From Paracoccus aminovorans (lineage in GTDB: Bacteria > Pseudomonadota > Alphaproteobacteria > Rhodobacterales > Rhodobacteraceae), in contig NZ_KQ955208.1 in NCBI RefSeq assembly GCF_001546115.1, positions 740,090-804,089 of the forward strand: 64,000 nt of DNA, written 5' to 3'. Shown one piece after another: positions 17,846 through 27,439 of this stretch. A model generated the notes under the pieces. The model had not been told where the DNA came from. It saw only the letters and a list, made by a program, of their open reading frames with translations, and searched no databases. The translations under genes were made by a program, and so were the position numbers. The first letter of the stretch is position 1. Each line of letters starts with the position of its first letter.

Positions 17846-18948
17846 CAGCGCCGCTCCGCCCGTTCGGCCATGAACTGGCCGATGACATGGGCGACGCGCC
17901 GGCACGAGGCCTCGTCGCCCACGGTGATGCGCAGGCAGTTCGGCAGGCCATAGCCGCCGACCCGGCGCACGATCAGCCCCTGGGCCTTCAGATAGTCGTC
18001 GCAGGCCTCGGCCACGGCCTGGTCCTCGAACCGCGCCAGGATGAAATTGGCGCAGGACGTGTCCGAGGGCACGCCCTTCTCGGCCAGGGCCTCGGCCAGC
18101 CAGGCGCGCATGCGGGCGTTCTCGGCCTGGCAGCGGGCGATATGCTCGCGGTCGCGCACGGCGGCCTCGGCAGCATCGAGCGCGGCCGAGGACAGGTTGA
18201 ACGGCCCCCGGATGCGGTTCAGCACGTCGATGATCTCGCGCGATCCGTAACCCCAGCCGATGCGCAAGCCGCCAAGGCCATAGATCTTGGAAAAGGTCCG
18301 GGTCATGAACACGTTCGGCAACCGGGTCGCAAGCTCGGCCCCGCCGTCGTAATCCTCGACATATTCGGCATAGGCGGCATCAACCACGACGATGGCCTGC
18401 GGCAGGGCACGGGCCAGCCGCTCGATCTCGGGCAGGCCGACCATGGTGCCGGTGGGGTTGTTCGGATTGGCCAGGAACACCAGCCGCGTGTGCGCGCTCG
18501 CCCCGGCGATCAGCGCGTCGATATCGGTGACCCGGTCGCGCTCGCGCACGGCGACCGGCGTCGCCCCCGCGGCATGGGCGCTGATGCGATACATCAGAAA
18601 GCCGTGCTCGGTGAACAGCACCTCGGTCTCCGGCCCGGCATAGGCCTGGCACAGAAAATGGATGATCTCGTCGGAACCGACGCCGCAGATGATGCGCTCG
18701 GGGTCCAGCCCATGCACCTCGCCGATGGCGGCGCGCAGGCTGGCATGATCGGTATTCGGATAGCGATGCAGGGCATGCGCCGCCCGCACCACGGCCTCGC
18801 GCGCCTTTTCGGACGGCCCGAACGGGTTCTCGTTCGAGGACAGTTTCACCACGTTCTCGACCCCGGCCACCTTGGCGGCCCCGCCCTGGTAGAGCGCGAT
18901 CTCCATGATCCCGGGTTGCGGAGCGATGACGGTCTGGTTCTGCGACAT
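17845..18948 (-). CDS. hisC: Histidinol-phosphate aminotransferase
   Basis: A 367-residue fold-type I aminotransferase. It shows [12 protein letters not shown] at 35-46, the GSDEIIHFL phosphate-anchor segment, the NPNNPTGT motif at about 161-168 and the Schiff-base lysine at 221 ([15 protein letters not shown]). The enzyme converts imidazole-acetol phosphate and glutamate to histidinol phosphate, and members of this group often also accept phenylpyruvate or prephenate. Coupling to tyrC suggests the latter role matters here. The leader upstream holds two short intergenic repeat copies. Confidence 0.94.
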   Translation of the reverse strand: MSQNQTVIAPQPGIMEIALYQGGAAKVAGVENVVKLSSNENPFGPSEKAREAVVRAAHALHRYPNTDHASLRAAIGEVHGLDPERIICGVGSDEIIHFLCQAYAGPETEVLFTEHGFLMYRISAHAAGATPVAVRERDRVTDIDALIAGASAHTRLVFLANPNNPTGTMVGLPEIERLARALPQAIVVVDAAYAEYVEDYDGGAELATRLPNVFMTRTFSKIYGLGGLRIGWGYGSREIIDVLNRIRGPFNLSSAALDAAEAAVRDREHIARCQAENARMRAWLAEALAEKGVPSDTSCANFILARFEDQAVAEACDDYLKAQGLIVRRVGGYGLPNCLRITVGDEASCRRVAHVIGQFMAERAERR

Positions 18949-19019
18949 GACGGGCCTCTTGCAAGCCCGGCCCTCTTACCGCCCGGCGCCCGCCTTGGAA
19001 AGGCTCGACCACCGGCAGG

Positions 19020-19047
19020 CTTCTTTGCTCTGCAAATACCCATGCGA
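19020..19047 (-). repeat. Short copy of dispersed intergenic repeat
   Basis: The minus strand reads TCGCATGGGTATTTGCAGAG followed by CAAAGAAGC. That is nearly identical to the copy at 6486-6508, which is on the plus strand. It lies between hisC and ccmG. Confidence 0.6.
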
Positions 19048-19081
19048 CGGCGCGGCCGGGAAACCCCCGCGCGCGTTTTCA

Positions 19082-19101
19082 CCGTTTTCCAAATACTCCG
19101 G
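19082..19101 (-). repeat. Short repeat, CCGGAGTATTTGGAAAACGG type
   Basis: The plus strand reads CCGTTTTCCAAATACTCCGG. The same 20 bases recur at 58331-58350, in the gap between fabG and fabD. It appears to be a variant of the GGGTATTTG family and lies 10 bp past the ccmG stop codon. Confidence 0.55.
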
Positions 19102-19110
19102 CAAGGGTGC

Positions 19111-19659
19111 CTATTGTCCCGCCAGCGCCTTTTCCAGTTCCGGCAGGAAACGCGCGGTGTAATCCTCGCGCACCAGCGGCCCGGCATGGCGATAAAGGAT
19201 GCGGCCGGCGCCATCGACGATGAAGGTCTCGGGCGGTGCGGTCACGCCCCAGTCGATCGCCACCCGGCCGCGCGGATCGGCCGCCAGGGCATGAAACGGA
19301 TCGCCGTGTTCGGACAGAAAGCCCGAGGCCGCGGCCTCGGGGTCCTTCAGGTCGACGCCATAGACCGGCAGGCGCTTGGAAAGCTCGGTCAGGGTCGGGT
19401 GCTCGGCCCGGCAGGGCGGGCACCAGCTGGCCCAGAAATTCACCAGCTTCACGCCCGGCTGGCGCAGCATCGCATCGGTCAGCTGCACCTTGCCGGGCAG
19501 CGTCTGGTCCCCCACCGCCGGCGCCTCGCGCCCGACGAAGGCCGAGGGCACCGCCTCGGGGTCGGGCCGCATCAGCGCCCAGCCGGCCAGGCCGGCGAAA
19601 CCCAGGAACACCGCCACCGGCAGCACCATCAGGGGCGAGACCTTAGCCACGGCGTTCAT
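19111..19659 (-). CDS. ccmG: Periplasmic thiol:disulfide interchange protein CcmG/DsbE
   Basis: At 182 residues it has an N-terminal signal anchor (VSPLMVLPVAVFLGFAGLAG) and a thioredoxin domain with the reducing CxxC in FWASWCPPCRAEHP. A conserved cis-Pro loop (GVTAPPETFIVD) follows. CcmG keeps apocytochrome c cysteines reduced for haem ligation in the periplasm. The ATG at 19659 overlaps the end of ccmD by 17 bp. It is the last gene of the ccmABCDG run; ccmE, ccmF and ccmH are not in this window. Confidence 0.95.
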   Translation of the reverse strand: MNAVAKVSPLMVLPVAVFLGFAGLAGWALMRPDPEAVPSAFVGREAPAVGDQTLPGKVQLTDAMLRQPGVKLVNFWASWCPPCRAEHPTLTELSKRLPVYGVDLKDPEAAASGFLSEHGDPFHALAADPRGRVAIDWGVTAPPETFIVDGAGRILYRHAGPLVREDYTARFLPELEKALAGQ

Positions 19660-19786
19660 GCTCCTGCAATTCGCGGCGGGCACGGGCATTGGCCAGCACG
19701 CTCTGGACGATGACGCCCACCAGCAGCGCCAGGCTGATGCCATAGGCGGCCAGCACGGTCCCGGCATATTTGCCCAGCTCGATCAT
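19643..19786 (-). CDS. ccmD: Haem exporter protein CcmD (small membrane protein)
   Basis: A 47-residue protein with one TM helix (TVLAAYGISLALLVGVIVQS) followed by a basic, charged tail (RARRELQEHERRG). Size, topology and position between ccmC and ccmG are diagnostic of CcmD, which helps release holo-CcmE from CcmC. It overlaps ccmC by 4 bp (ATGA) and ccmG by 17 bp. Confidence 0.92.
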   Translation of the reverse strand: MIELGKYAGTVLAAYGISLALLVGVIVQSVLANARARRELQEHERRG

Positions 19787-20508
19787 GCGCGCATCTCCCT
19801 TGCCAGCAGCGCGGCCAGGCGGCGGCGGCGGATCTCGGTCCGGGTACGGACCAGCAAAAGCGCCAGGAACAAAAGGAAAAAACCCAGCATCGACAGGTAC
19901 AGCGGGTATTTGTAGACCGCGGACATCCGCTCGCCCGGCGCCAAGGACAGCGAGGCGCCCTGGTGCAGGCCCTGGTTCCAGAAATTCACCGCATAGCGCG
20001 ACAGCAGCGCGAAGACCGAGCCGACAAGGCACAGCACGCCGGTCAGGTCGGCGGCGCTGTCGGGATTCTCGACCGCTGCCCAAAGCGCGATATAGCCGAG
20101 ATAGAACAGGAACAGGATCAGGAACGAGGTCAGCCGCGGATCCCATTCCCACCAGGTGCCCCACATCGGCTGACCCCAGATCGCCCCGGTGATCAGCGCG
20201 ATCAGCGTCATCACCGCGCCGACCGGCGCCGCCGCCTTGGCGGCCAGCGCGCTGACATGGTGGCGCCGGACCAGCCAGATCAGCGAGGTGACCAGCATCA
20301 TCAGCCAGATATTGATCGCCATCAGCGCCGCCGGCACATGCAGGAAGATGATCTTGACCGTGGCGCCCTGCTTGTAGTCCTGCGGCGTCAGGAAGCCCCA
20401 GACCAGCCCCGAGACGGTGCAAAGCGCCGCCCCTGCCACCGCATAGGGCAGGATCGCGCCCGAGGTGCGCATGAACTTGACGGGGTTGGCATATTCCCAG
20501 ATCGACAT
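19783..20508 (-). CDS. ccmC: Haem exporter/haem handling protein CcmC
   Basis: A 241-residue polytopic protein with six predicted TM helices. It carries the tryptophan-rich haem-binding motif WGTWWEWDPRLTSFLILF and flanking conserved histidines (HVPAALMAINIWL). CcmC loads haem onto CcmE in the periplasm. The C-terminal basic stretch (RTRTEIRRRRLAALL) is cytoplasmic. It sits between ccmB and ccmD in the standard order, although with a 63-bp gap to ccmB. Confidence 0.96.
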   Translation of the reverse strand: MSIWEYANPVKFMRTSGAILPYAVAGAALCTVSGLVWGFLTPQDYKQGATVKIIFLHVPAALMAINIWLMMLVTSLIWLVRRHHVSALAAKAAAPVGAVMTLIALITGAIWGQPMWGTWWEWDPRLTSFLILFLFYLGYIALWAAVENPDSAADLTGVLCLVGSVFALLSRYAVNFWNQGLHQGASLSLAPGERMSAVYKYPLYLSMLGFFLLFLALLLVRTRTEIRRRRLAALLAREMRA

Positions 20509-20571
20509 GGCTTCTCCCTAGCCCGTGCCCGCTTTTCGCTCAAGTGCGCTTCGGTCGCAGCCCGGGCCCGA

Positions 20572-21228
20572 TCACCGCAGATTGACCCGCAGCGCCGCCG
20601 CGGCCGCGAAGGGCACCAGCGCCAGCACGCCGAGCGTGACTCCGGCCAGGAAGATCAGCGCCGGCAGCGGATCGCCGCCCGCGGCGCCGCGCCGCACCGC
20701 CTCGGCGCCGAAGATCAGCGTCGGCACGTAAAGCGGCAACACCAGGAGCGACATCAGCAGGCCGCCGCGGCGCAGCCCGACCGTCACCGCCGCGCCGAAG
20801 GCGCCCAGCATCGACAGCGCCGGCGTGCCGATCAGCAGCGAGACCACCAGCCAAGGATAGGCCGGCCCGGGTAGGTGCAGAAGCAGCGCGAAGACCGGCG
20901 CCGCCAGGGCCAGCGGCAGGCCGGTCACCAGCCAATGCGCGCAGGCCTTGGCCGCGACCGCACCCTCCAGCGGCAGCGGCGCGGTGGCGAGCAGGTCGAG
21001 GCTGCCGTCCTCGAAATCCAGCGCGAAGATGCGGTCGAGCGACAAGAGGCACGAGAGCAGCGCGCCCACCCACAGGATGCCCGGCGCGATGCGCGCAAGC
21101 GTGCCGCCCTCGGGGCCGACGCCAAAGGGCACCAGCGTGCAGGTAATCAGGAAGAACGCCAGCGCCAGGCCGAAGCCGCCGCCGGCGCGGGTCGCCAGAC
21201 GCAGGTCGCGCAAGAGCAGCGCCTTCAT
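20572..21228 (-). CDS. ccmB: Haem exporter permease CcmB
   Basis: This 218-residue, six-TM protein begins [20 protein letters not shown]. It contains the CcmB-typical [20 protein letters not shown] segment and the [17 protein letters not shown] segment. With the CcmA ATPase it forms the ABC complex that drives release of holo-CcmE. It overlaps ccmA by 4 bp. Confidence 0.95.
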   Translation of the reverse strand: MKALLLRDLRLATRAGGGFGLALAFFLITCTLVPFGVGPEGGTLARIAPGILWVGALLSCLLSLDRIFALDFEDGSLDLLATAPLPLEGAVAAKACAHWLVTGLPLALAAPVFALLLHLPGPAYPWLVVSLLIGTPALSMLGAFGAAVTVGLRRGGLLMSLLVLPLYVPTLIFGAEAVRRGAAGGDPLPALIFLAGVTLGVLALVPFAAAAALRVNLR

Positions 21229-21857
21229 GCGAAAGCCTCGTTGAAGCCGGCCGGGCGGGTGTCGCGCCGCGCCGGCCCGGCGCGGAACGGGGTCAGGTCC
21301 AGGGCCACGGCCTCGGGCAGGCCCAGGTCGATATGGGTGGCGATCAGCGCCGCGCCGCCCTGCCCCAGATGGGCGCGCAGCATGGCCGCGAACAGCGCCA
21401 CCGAATCACGGTCCAGCGATACCGTGGGCTCGTCCAGAAGCCAGACCGGCCGGCCGGTGACCATCAGCCGCGCCAGCCCCAGCCGGCGCTTCTGCCCGGC
21501 CGACAGCGCATGCGCCGGCCGCGCCGCCAGGTCGCGCAGGTTCATCGCCGCCAGCGCCGGGGCAATGTCGCGCCGACCAAAGACCTCGGCCCAGAACGCC
21601 AGGTTCTCGGTCACGCTCAGCGCCGGCTTCAGCCCGTCGGCATGGCCGGCATAGGCCATGGTCTCGGGCGCGGCCTCGACCGTGCCGGCCACGGCCGGCT
21701 GCAACCCGGCCAGCGTGCGCAGAAGCGTGGTCTTGCCGATGCCGTTCGGGCCGCGCAGCACCAGCACCTGCCCGGGTTCGACGGCGAAGGACAGGTTCTC
21801 GACGGCGCGCAGCCCGCCCCGCGCCACGGCAAGCTCGCGGACGGCGAGCAGGCTCAT
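21225..21857 (-). CDS. ccmA: Haem exporter ATP-binding protein CcmA
   Basis: A 210-residue ABC ATPase with Walker A ([18 protein letters not shown]), the signature [15 protein letters not shown] and Walker B ([16 protein letters not shown]). The short length and the neighbouring ccmB identify it as CcmA. The ATG at 21857 overlaps the end of the Mth938-like gene by 4 bp. The frame continues open for 157 codons upstream but has no homology there, so the internal start is preferred. Confidence 0.95.
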   Translation of the reverse strand: MSLLAVRELAVARGGLRAVENLSFAVEPGQVLVLRGPNGIGKTTLLRTLAGLQPAVAGTVEAAPETMAYAGHADGLKPALSVTENLAFWAEVFGRRDIAPALAAMNLRDLAARPAHALSAGQKRRLGLARLMVTGRPVWLLDEPTVSLDRDSVALFAAMLRAHLGQGGAALIATHIDLGLPEAVALDLTPFRAGPARRDTRPAGFNEAFA

Positions 21858-22210
21858 AGCGGGATCAGCGCGCAGGCGACGCGCCGGCCCTCGGCCAGCG
21901 TCACGTTGTAGCTGCGCGCGGCCGAGGGCGAGCTCATCGGCTCGGCCATGACCCCCGCCGCCTCGAGCGCCTGGGTCAGCGCGCGCGGCGGAAAGGCGAT
22001 CTCGGCCCCCATGCCCAGGAACAGCACGTCGACCGAACCGGCCAGCGCCAGCAGCGCCGCGGCGTCCTCGAGCCCGCCCCAGGGCCGCACGCCCTCGGGC
22101 GTGACGATGACGGCGCCGCGATGCACCGTGCCGCCGACCCGGAAAAAGCCGGGGCCGTAGCCGTCCACCGGCACGGCCCCCGAAAATTCGGTCGGTGTCA
22201 TCACCGCCAT
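21854..22210 (-). CDS. Mth938-like (DUF498) domain protein
   Basis: A 118-residue protein with the Mth938/NDUFAF3-like fold. Family segments are [34 protein letters not shown] and a C-terminal [20 protein letters not shown] ending with a beta strand (the first of these also binds no obvious cofactor). The eukaryotic relative NDUFAF3 assists complex I assembly, whereas the bacterial role is unknown. The start overlaps the secF stop (TGATG at 22208-22212), and the stop overlaps the ccmA start. It is therefore inside one secDF-ccm transcription unit, an order conserved in Alphaproteobacteria. Confidence 0.88.
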   Translation of the reverse strand: MAVMTPTEFSGAVPVDGYGPGFFRVGGTVHRGAVIVTPEGVRPWGGLEDAAALLALAGSVDVLFLGMGAEIAFPPRALTQALEAAGVMAEPMSSPSAARSYNVTLAEGRRVACALIPL

Positions 22211-23205
22211 CAGGGCGCGTCCCGGAAGGCGGCCGGGATGTCCTCGCCCGGGGCCTGTTCCTTCTTCGCGCCGGGCTTGGTCCAGTCGCGCTTGACGCCC
22301 AGCCACAGCACGATGTTCTTGGCGACATAGACCGTGGAATAGGCGCCGACGAAGACGCCCCAGAGCATGGCGAAGACGAAGCCGCGGATCACGTCGCCGC
22401 CGAAGATCATCATCGCGCCAAGCGCCAGCGCCGTGGTCACCGCCGTCATCACCGTGCGCGACAGCGTCTCGTTGACGGTCAGGTTCATCACGTCGATCAG
22501 CGGCATGGACTTGAACTTGATCAGGTTCTCGCGCAGCCGGTCAAAGACCACGACCGTGTCGTTGACCGAATAGCCCAGCGTGGTCAGCAGCGCCGCGATG
22601 GTGGTCAGGTCGAACTTCAGCTGGAACAGCGAGAAGATGCCGACCGTCAGCAGCACGTCATGCACGATCGAGACCACGGCCCCCAGCGCGAACTGCCATT
22701 CGAAACGCAGCCAGATATAGGCCATGATCGCAAGGGTCGCCGCGCCCACGGCGTAGAATGCCGTCTTGATGAGCTCACCCGAGACCTTGGGCCCGACCGA
22801 TTCCACCGCGGCGAAGCGGACCTGCGGATCGACGGTCTTCAGCGCCGCCTCGACCTGGTTCAGCTGTTCGGGCGTGACCGAGCCGGTGGCGTCGGTGGTG
22901 CCGATGCGGATCATCGCGACATGCTTCTCGGTGCCGAAGCTCGGGTCGAAGACCTCGGTGATGGCGATCTCGCCCAGGTCGAGCTCGTCGAGCGCCTGGC
23001 GATAGTCGCCGACCTCGAAGGCGGTGCTGCTTTCGGTGCGGATGGTGGTGCCGCCCTTGAAGTCGATGCCGAAGTTCAGCCCCATGACCAGCACGACGAC
23101 CAGCGAGGCCACCATGGCCACGGCCGAAATGCCGAAGGTCAGCCACTGCCAGCGGAAGAAGTTGAAGTTCGTGACTTCGGGGACCAGTTTCAGACGGAAT
23201 GCCAT
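22210..23205 (-). CDS. secF: Sec translocon accessory protein SecF
   Basis: A 331-residue RND-type protein with six TM helices and one periplasmic domain. [17 protein letters not shown] is the family's first-loop motif, and [16 protein letters not shown] is the conserved TM4 segment with the proton-relay Asp. The C-terminal tail is charged. With SecD it uses the proton gradient to pull exported proteins out of SecYEG. The start is 12 bp downstream of the secD stop. Confidence 0.97.
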   Translation of the reverse strand: MAFRLKLVPEVTNFNFFRWQWLTFGISAVAMVASLVVVLVMGLNFGIDFKGGTTIRTESSTAFEVGDYRQALDELDLGEIAITEVFDPSFGTEKHVAMIRIGTTDATGSVTPEQLNQVEAALKTVDPQVRFAAVESVGPKVSGELIKTAFYAVGAATLAIMAYIWLRFEWQFALGAVVSIVHDVLLTVGIFSLFQLKFDLTTIAALLTTLGYSVNDTVVVFDRLRENLIKFKSMPLIDVMNLTVNETLSRTVMTAVTTALALGAMMIFGGDVIRGFVFAMLWGVFVGAYSTVYVAKNIVLWLGVKRDWTKPGAKKEQAPGEDIPAAFRDAP

Positions 23206-23217
23206 GTTTCTGCCCCC

Positions 23218-24882
23218 TTACAGAACCAGTTGCTTCGGTTTGCGCCATTCCAGCCAGAACAGGATCATCAGCCGCGTCAGATAGATGGCGGTAAAGACCG
23301 ATGTGACCAGGCCGATGGTCAGCGTCACGGCAAAGCCCTTGACCGGGCCGGAGCCCAGGAAGAACATGACCATGGCCGCGATGAACGAGGTGACGTTGGC
23401 ATCGATGATCGCCGACATCGCCTCGCCGAAGCCGTCGTCGATGGCCTTCACGATGCGCTTGCCGGCGCGCAATTCCTCGCGGATGCGTTCGTAGATGATG
23501 ACGTTGGCGTCTACCGCCGTGCCCACGGTCAGCACGATGCCGGCGATGCCGGGCAGCGTCAGCGTGGCGCCCATCATCGACATGACCGCCAGGATCAGGA
23601 TGACGTTGATGATGACCGCGACCGAGGCGAAGACCCCGAACAGCCCGTAGCTCGCGACCATATAGGCCACCACCGCGGCCGTCGCGATGACCGAGCTCAG
23701 CCGGCCGGCGTCGATCGAATCCTGGCCCAGTTCCGGGCCGATGGTGCGCTCTTCCAGGAAGCTCATCTTCGCGGGCAAGGCGCCCGCGCGCAGCAGCACG
23801 GCAAGCCGGGTCGAGGCATCGACGTCCATCGAGCCCGAGATCTGGCCCGAGCCAGTGGTGATCGCCTGCCGGATCACCGGCGCCGAAATCACCTGGTTGT
23901 CCAGCACGATGGCGAAGGGCTGGCCGATATTGGCCGAGGTATAGGCCCCGAAGCGCTTGGCGCCCGAGGGGCCGAAGCGGAAATCGACCGCCGGCTGGCC
24001 GTTCTGGTCGAAGCTCGGCTGGGCGTTGGTCAGATCCTCGCCGCTGACGACGGGGCTGTCCTCGATGACGTAGAACACCCCCGGCTCGTCCATCGAGGGC
24101 AGCAGCACGTTGCCGGGTCCGGGCCGGGCATTGGCATCGGCGGTGCGGCTGACCACCGGGTTGAAGGTCAGCTTGGCGGTGGTGCCGATCAGCTGCTTCA
24201 GCTCCTCGGCCGAGCCGATGCCGGGCACTTGGATCAGGATGCGGTCCTTGCCCTGGCGGGCGATGGTCGGCTCGCGCGTGCCGACCTCGTCGATGCGGCG
24301 CCGGATGATCTCCAGCGACTGCTGCACGGTGCGGTCGTCGGTGGCGGCCCTTTCGGCATCCGACAGCTGCACGATCAGCCGGTTGCCCTGGGCCGAGACG
24401 GCGATGTCGCTCTGCCCGGCGCCGGTCAGCGAGGTGACGGGGGTGGCGAGGCCGCGGGCGATCTCGACCGCCTTGGGCATCTGGTCGGCATTGCCGATCT
24501 CGACCGCGAGCTGGCCGTCCTCGGCCTGCACGCGGCGCACGGCGCCGACCACGTCGCGCTGCGCGACCAGCGCATCGCGCAGTTCCGGCCAGATGCCGTC
24601 CATGCGCGCCTTGTAGACGTCCTGGACATGCACCTCGCCCAGCAGGTGGGCACCGCCGCGCAGGTCGAGACCGAGGTTGACCAGACCCGAGGGCAGGATG
24701 CCCGGCCAGCCGGCCCGGGCCTGGGCCTCCTCGGGGCTTTCGAACCCGTTGCGTTCGGCGGCGGCGATGGCGTCGTTATGCTGCTCGACCCGGTTGTAGA
24801 ACAGGTTCGGGGCGGCATAGAGCAGACCGACGGCGACCAGGCCGAGGATCAGCAGACGCTTCCAGAAAGGGATGTCCAGCAT
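23218..24882 (-). CDS. secD: Sec translocon accessory protein SecD
   Basis: A 554-residue protein. The N-terminal TM is followed by LVNLGLDLRGGAHLLGEV, the large P1 periplasmic domain, and then the TM bundle with GTAVDANVIIYERIREELRAG, the conserved DAN motif. Length and order are normal for an alphaproteobacterial SecD. It is the second gene of yajC-secD-secF and 17 bp downstream of yajC. Confidence 0.97.
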   Translation of the reverse strand: MLDIPFWKRLLILGLVAVGLLYAAPNLFYNRVEQHNDAIAAAERNGFESPEEAQARAGWPGILPSGLVNLGLDLRGGAHLLGEVHVQDVYKARMDGIWPELRDALVAQRDVVGAVRRVQAEDGQLAVEIGNADQMPKAVEIARGLATPVTSLTGAGQSDIAVSAQGNRLIVQLSDAERAATDDRTVQQSLEIIRRRIDEVGTREPTIARQGKDRILIQVPGIGSAEELKQLIGTTAKLTFNPVVSRTADANARPGPGNVLLPSMDEPGVFYVIEDSPVVSGEDLTNAQPSFDQNGQPAVDFRFGPSGAKRFGAYTSANIGQPFAIVLDNQVISAPVIRQAITTGSGQISGSMDVDASTRLAVLLRAGALPAKMSFLEERTIGPELGQDSIDAGRLSSVIATAAVVAYMVASYGLFGVFASVAVIINVILILAVMSMMGATLTLPGIAGIVLTVGTAVDANVIIYERIREELRAGKRIVKAIDDGFGEAMSAIIDANVTSFIAAMVMFFLGSGPVKGFAVTLTIGLVTSVFTAIYLTRLMILFWLEWRKPKQLVL

Positions 24883-24899
24883 GGCGGTGCTTGCGGCCT

Positions 24900-25232
24900 T
24901 CAGCTGTTGGCGGCGGCGGGCTGGGTGCGGTTCACCAGCCCGGTCACGGTCGAACGGATGACGCGGACCTTGACGCCCGGCGCGATCTCGACCTCGAGCT
25001 CGGTGTCGCGCACGGCGGTGACCTTGCCGACCAGACCGCCTTGGGTCACGACCTCGTCACCCTTCTTCAGCGCCTCGACCATGGCGCGATGTTCCTTCAT
25101 GCGCTTCTGCTGCGGGCGGATCATCAGGAAATACATGATGACGAAGATCAGGATCAGCGGCGCGAAAGAGGCGATGCTGGCACCGGCAGAAGGGGCGCCG
25201 GCGGCTTGGGCGAATGCGGGGGTCACGAACAT
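24900..25232 (-). CDS. yajC: Preprotein translocase subunit YajC
   Basis: A 110-residue protein with one TM (FAPLILIFVIMYFLMIRPQQ) followed by the diagnostic RPQQKRMKEH and the GDEVVTQGGLVGKV cytoplasmic domain. YajC associates with SecDF. It is the first gene of a long minus-strand unit that runs through secD, secF, the Mth938-like gene and ccmABCDG. The promoter must lie in the 325-bp repeat-filled region to the right. Confidence 0.96.
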   Translation of the reverse strand: MFVTPAFAQAAGAPSAGASIASFAPLILIFVIMYFLMIRPQQKRMKEHRAMVEALKKGDEVVTQGGLVGKVTAVRDTELEVEIAPGVKVRVIRSTVTGLVNRTQPAAANS

Positions 25233-25353
25233 CGAGTCTTTCCTGTCCTGAGTTCTCCGGGCACTCCCCCGGCGGAATTGGCGCGCACCCTATCCGCGGC
25301 CCGTCGGGATGGCAAGAAAGCGGGACATGACAAAGCCGCCATTCGTCGCGCGA

Positions 25354-25492
25354 AAGGGGGCTTTGCCCCCGCGCGTTCCGCGCTCCCCCAGGATATTTGG
25401 ACAAGAAAGAAATCGCGCAGTCCATCCGGCTTTCTTTCTTGTGGAAATATCCCGGGGGTGAGGAGCGCAGCGACGAGGGGGCAGAGCCCCCT
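25354..25492. repeat. Head-to-head pair of dispersed intergenic repeats forming a long inverted repeat
   Basis: This occupies most of the 325-bp gap between yajC and mazG, which diverge. The left arm (25354-25412) contains GGGGGCTTTGCCCCC, then GCTCCCCCAGGATATTTGGA and CAAGAAAGAAA. The right arm (25431-25492), read on the minus strand, contains GGGGGCTCTGCCCCC, then CCCCCGGGATATTTCCACAA and GAAAGAAA. The arms are separated by 18 bp, so a large cruciform or RNA hairpin is possible. The gap holds no gene; promoters for both flanking units must be inside or beside it. Confidence 0.8.
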
Positions 25493-25557
25493 TTGCGTGG
25501 ACATGGGGGCGCCCCTGTGGCAGGGCTGGCAGGCATGTTCTGCGAGAGGTGGCGACA

Positions 25558-26400
25558 ATGGCTGACGACAAGGCGCCGGTGATCCATCCGGCCTTGGTGC
25601 AAGAGGCGGACGACAGGACCGGTATCGACCGGCTGCTGGCGATCATGGCGGCGCTGCGCGACCCTCAGACCGGCTGCCCCTGGGACATCGAACAGGATTT
25701 CGCCTCGATCGCGCCCTATACGATCGAGGAGGCGCATGAGGTCGCCGACGCCATTGCCCGCGAGGCCTGGGACGAATTGCCGGGCGAGCTGGGCGATCTG
25801 CTCTTGCAGGTGGTGTTTCACGCCCGCATGGCCGAGGAGGCGGGGCTGTTCGCATTTGCCGACGTGGTCGACAAGGTCACCGCCAAGATGATCGACCGCC
25901 ATCCGCATATCTTCGGCGACGAATCCCGCGACAAATCCGCCGAGCAGCAGGTCCGCGACTGGGAGGCGATCAAGGCCAGGGAGCGCGCCGCCAAGGCGGA
26001 AAGGGGCGTGCTGGACGGGGTGGCGCTGGGGCTTCCCGGCCTGACCCGTGCCGTGAAGCTGCAAAACCGCGCCGCCCGCGTCGGCTTCGATTGGCCCGGT
26101 CCCGAGGATGTGCTCGTGAAGCTCGCCGAGGAGACCCGCGAACTGGTCGAGGCCCGGGACAGCGTCGATCACGCGCATTTGACCGAGGAGTTCGGCGACC
26201 TGATGTTCGTGATGGCGAATCTGGCCCGGCACCTGAAGATCGACCCCGAGGAGGGGCTGCGCGGCGCCAATGCCAAGTTCACCCGCCGCTTTCAGTCCAT
26301 CGAGGCCGCGCTGGCCGCCGAGGGCCGCCGCCCCGAGGACAGCGACCTGGCCGAGATGGACGCGCTGTGGGATCGGGCGAAAGCCGCCGAGCGGGCCTAG
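25558..26400 (+). CDS. mazG: Nucleoside triphosphate pyrophosphohydrolase MazG
   Basis: At 280 residues it has two tandem MazG helical domains. The first is GCPWDIEQDFASIAPYTIEE with EEAHEV...ELGDLLLQV; the second is KLAEETRELVEARD with EEFGDLMFVMANLARHL. Both carry the EExxE...ExxD metal sites. The enzyme hydrolyses NTPs to NMP and pyrophosphate, a house-cleaning role linked in some bacteria to ppGpp level and mutagenesis. ATG 25558 was preferred over GTG 25549, because the GAGAGGTGG ribosome-binding site fits the ATG. It is convergent with dusA, overlapping by 4 bp. Confidence 0.95.
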   Translation: MADDKAPVIHPALVQEADDRTGIDRLLAIMAALRDPQTGCPWDIEQDFASIAPYTIEEAHEVADAIAREAWDELPGELGDLLLQVVFHARMAEEAGLFAFADVVDKVTAKMIDRHPHIFGDESRDKSAEQQVRDWEAIKARERAAKAERGVLDGVALGLPGLTRAVKLQNRAARVGFDWPGPEDVLVKLAEETRELVEARDSVDHAHLTEEFGDLMFVMANLARHLKIDPEEGLRGANAKFTRRFQSIEAALAAEGRRPEDSDLAEMDALWDRAKAAERA

Positions 26401-27407
26401 GCCGCCGGCGCGGCGACTTCGGCCAGGGCGGCATCATAGACCGCCAGCGCCTCGGCCGGGGTGCGGGCGCGCGAGGCGCCTTCGGAAAGTTGCCGGCGCC
26501 AGCCGCGCGCGCCGGGCCGGCCGTGGAACAGGCCCAGCATGTGCCGCGTGACCTGGTGCAGCCGCCCGCCCGCGGCCAGATGCGCCTCGACCAGTTCGCG
26601 CAGCGCGGCGGCCGCGTCCAGCGGGTCGGCGAAGGGTGGCGTCTCGTCCCACAGCAGGTCGGCCTGTCCCAGCATGTCCCAGGGCTGGTGATAGGCGGCG
26701 CGGCCCACCATGACCCCGTCCATGACCCGAAGCTGCTCGCGCATCGTGTCGAGGCTGGCAATGCCGCCGTTGATCGACAGGTGCAGCTCGGGAAACGCCT
26801 GTTTCATGCGCTGCACCAGCGGATAGTCCAGCGGCGGGATCTCGCGGTTCTCGCGCGGGGACAGGCCCTGCAGCCAAGCCTTGCGGGCATGGATGGTCAG
26901 CCGGCGCACGCCCGCCTCGCGCATGCGGGCGATGAAGGCCGGCAGCACCTCTTCGGGGATCTGGTCGTCGACGCCGATGCGGCATTTCACCGTCACCTCG
27001 ACCGGGCTCGCGGCGATCATCGCCGCGACGCATTCCGCGACCAGTTCGGGCCGGGTCATCAGCACGGCGCCGAAACAGCCCGATTGCACGCGGTCGCTGG
27101 GGCAGCCGACGTTCAGGTTGATCTCGTCATAACCCCAATCGGCGCCGATGCGCGCGGCCTCGGCCAGCTGGCCCGGGTCCGAGCCGCCGAGCTGCAGCGC
27201 CAGCGGATGCTCGGTCGCGTCGAAATCCAGCAGTTTCGCCCGGTCGCCGAAGACCAGCGCCGGGGCGGTCACCATCTCGGTGTAAAGCAGCGCGCGGCGC
27301 GACAGCAGCCGGTGGACGCGCCGGCACAGGCTATCGGTCCAGTCCATCATCGGGGCGACGGAAAGCCGGGCCGCCTCCACGATGCCATGTTTCTGGACCG
27401 GGACCAT
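26397..27407 (-). CDS. dusA: tRNA-dihydrouridine(20/20a) synthase DusA
   Basis: A 336-residue FMN-dependent TIM-barrel enzyme. It begins RLSVAPMMDWTDSLCRR and contains YTEMVTAPAL, ALQLGGSDP and the catalytic Cys in NLNVGCPSDRVQSGCFGAVL. The VKCRIGVDD and NGGI phosphate/FMN segments and IHARKAWLQGLSPRENREIP also match, the latter being specific to DusA. It reduces U20 and U20a in the D-loop of tRNAs. The ATG at 27407 was chosen; the frame extends upstream through the tRNA-His gene, which cannot be coding. The tRNA lies only 32 bp upstream on the same strand. Confidence 0.95.
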   Translation of the reverse strand: MVPVQKHGIVEAARLSVAPMMDWTDSLCRRVHRLLSRRALLYTEMVTAPALVFGDRAKLLDFDATEHPLALQLGGSDPGQLAEAARIGADWGYDEINLNVGCPSDRVQSGCFGAVLMTRPELVAECVAAMIAASPVEVTVKCRIGVDDQIPEEVLPAFIARMREAGVRRLTIHARKAWLQGLSPRENREIPPLDYPLVQRMKQAFPELHLSINGGIASLDTMREQLRVMDGVMVGRAAYHQPWDMLGQADLLWDETPPFADPLDAAAALRELVEAHLAAGGRLHQVTRHMLGLFHGRPGARGWRRQLSEGASRARTPAEALAVYDAALAEVAAPAA

Positions 27408-27439
27408 GATATATGCGCTGCTTTCGGGGGTGATTTCGG

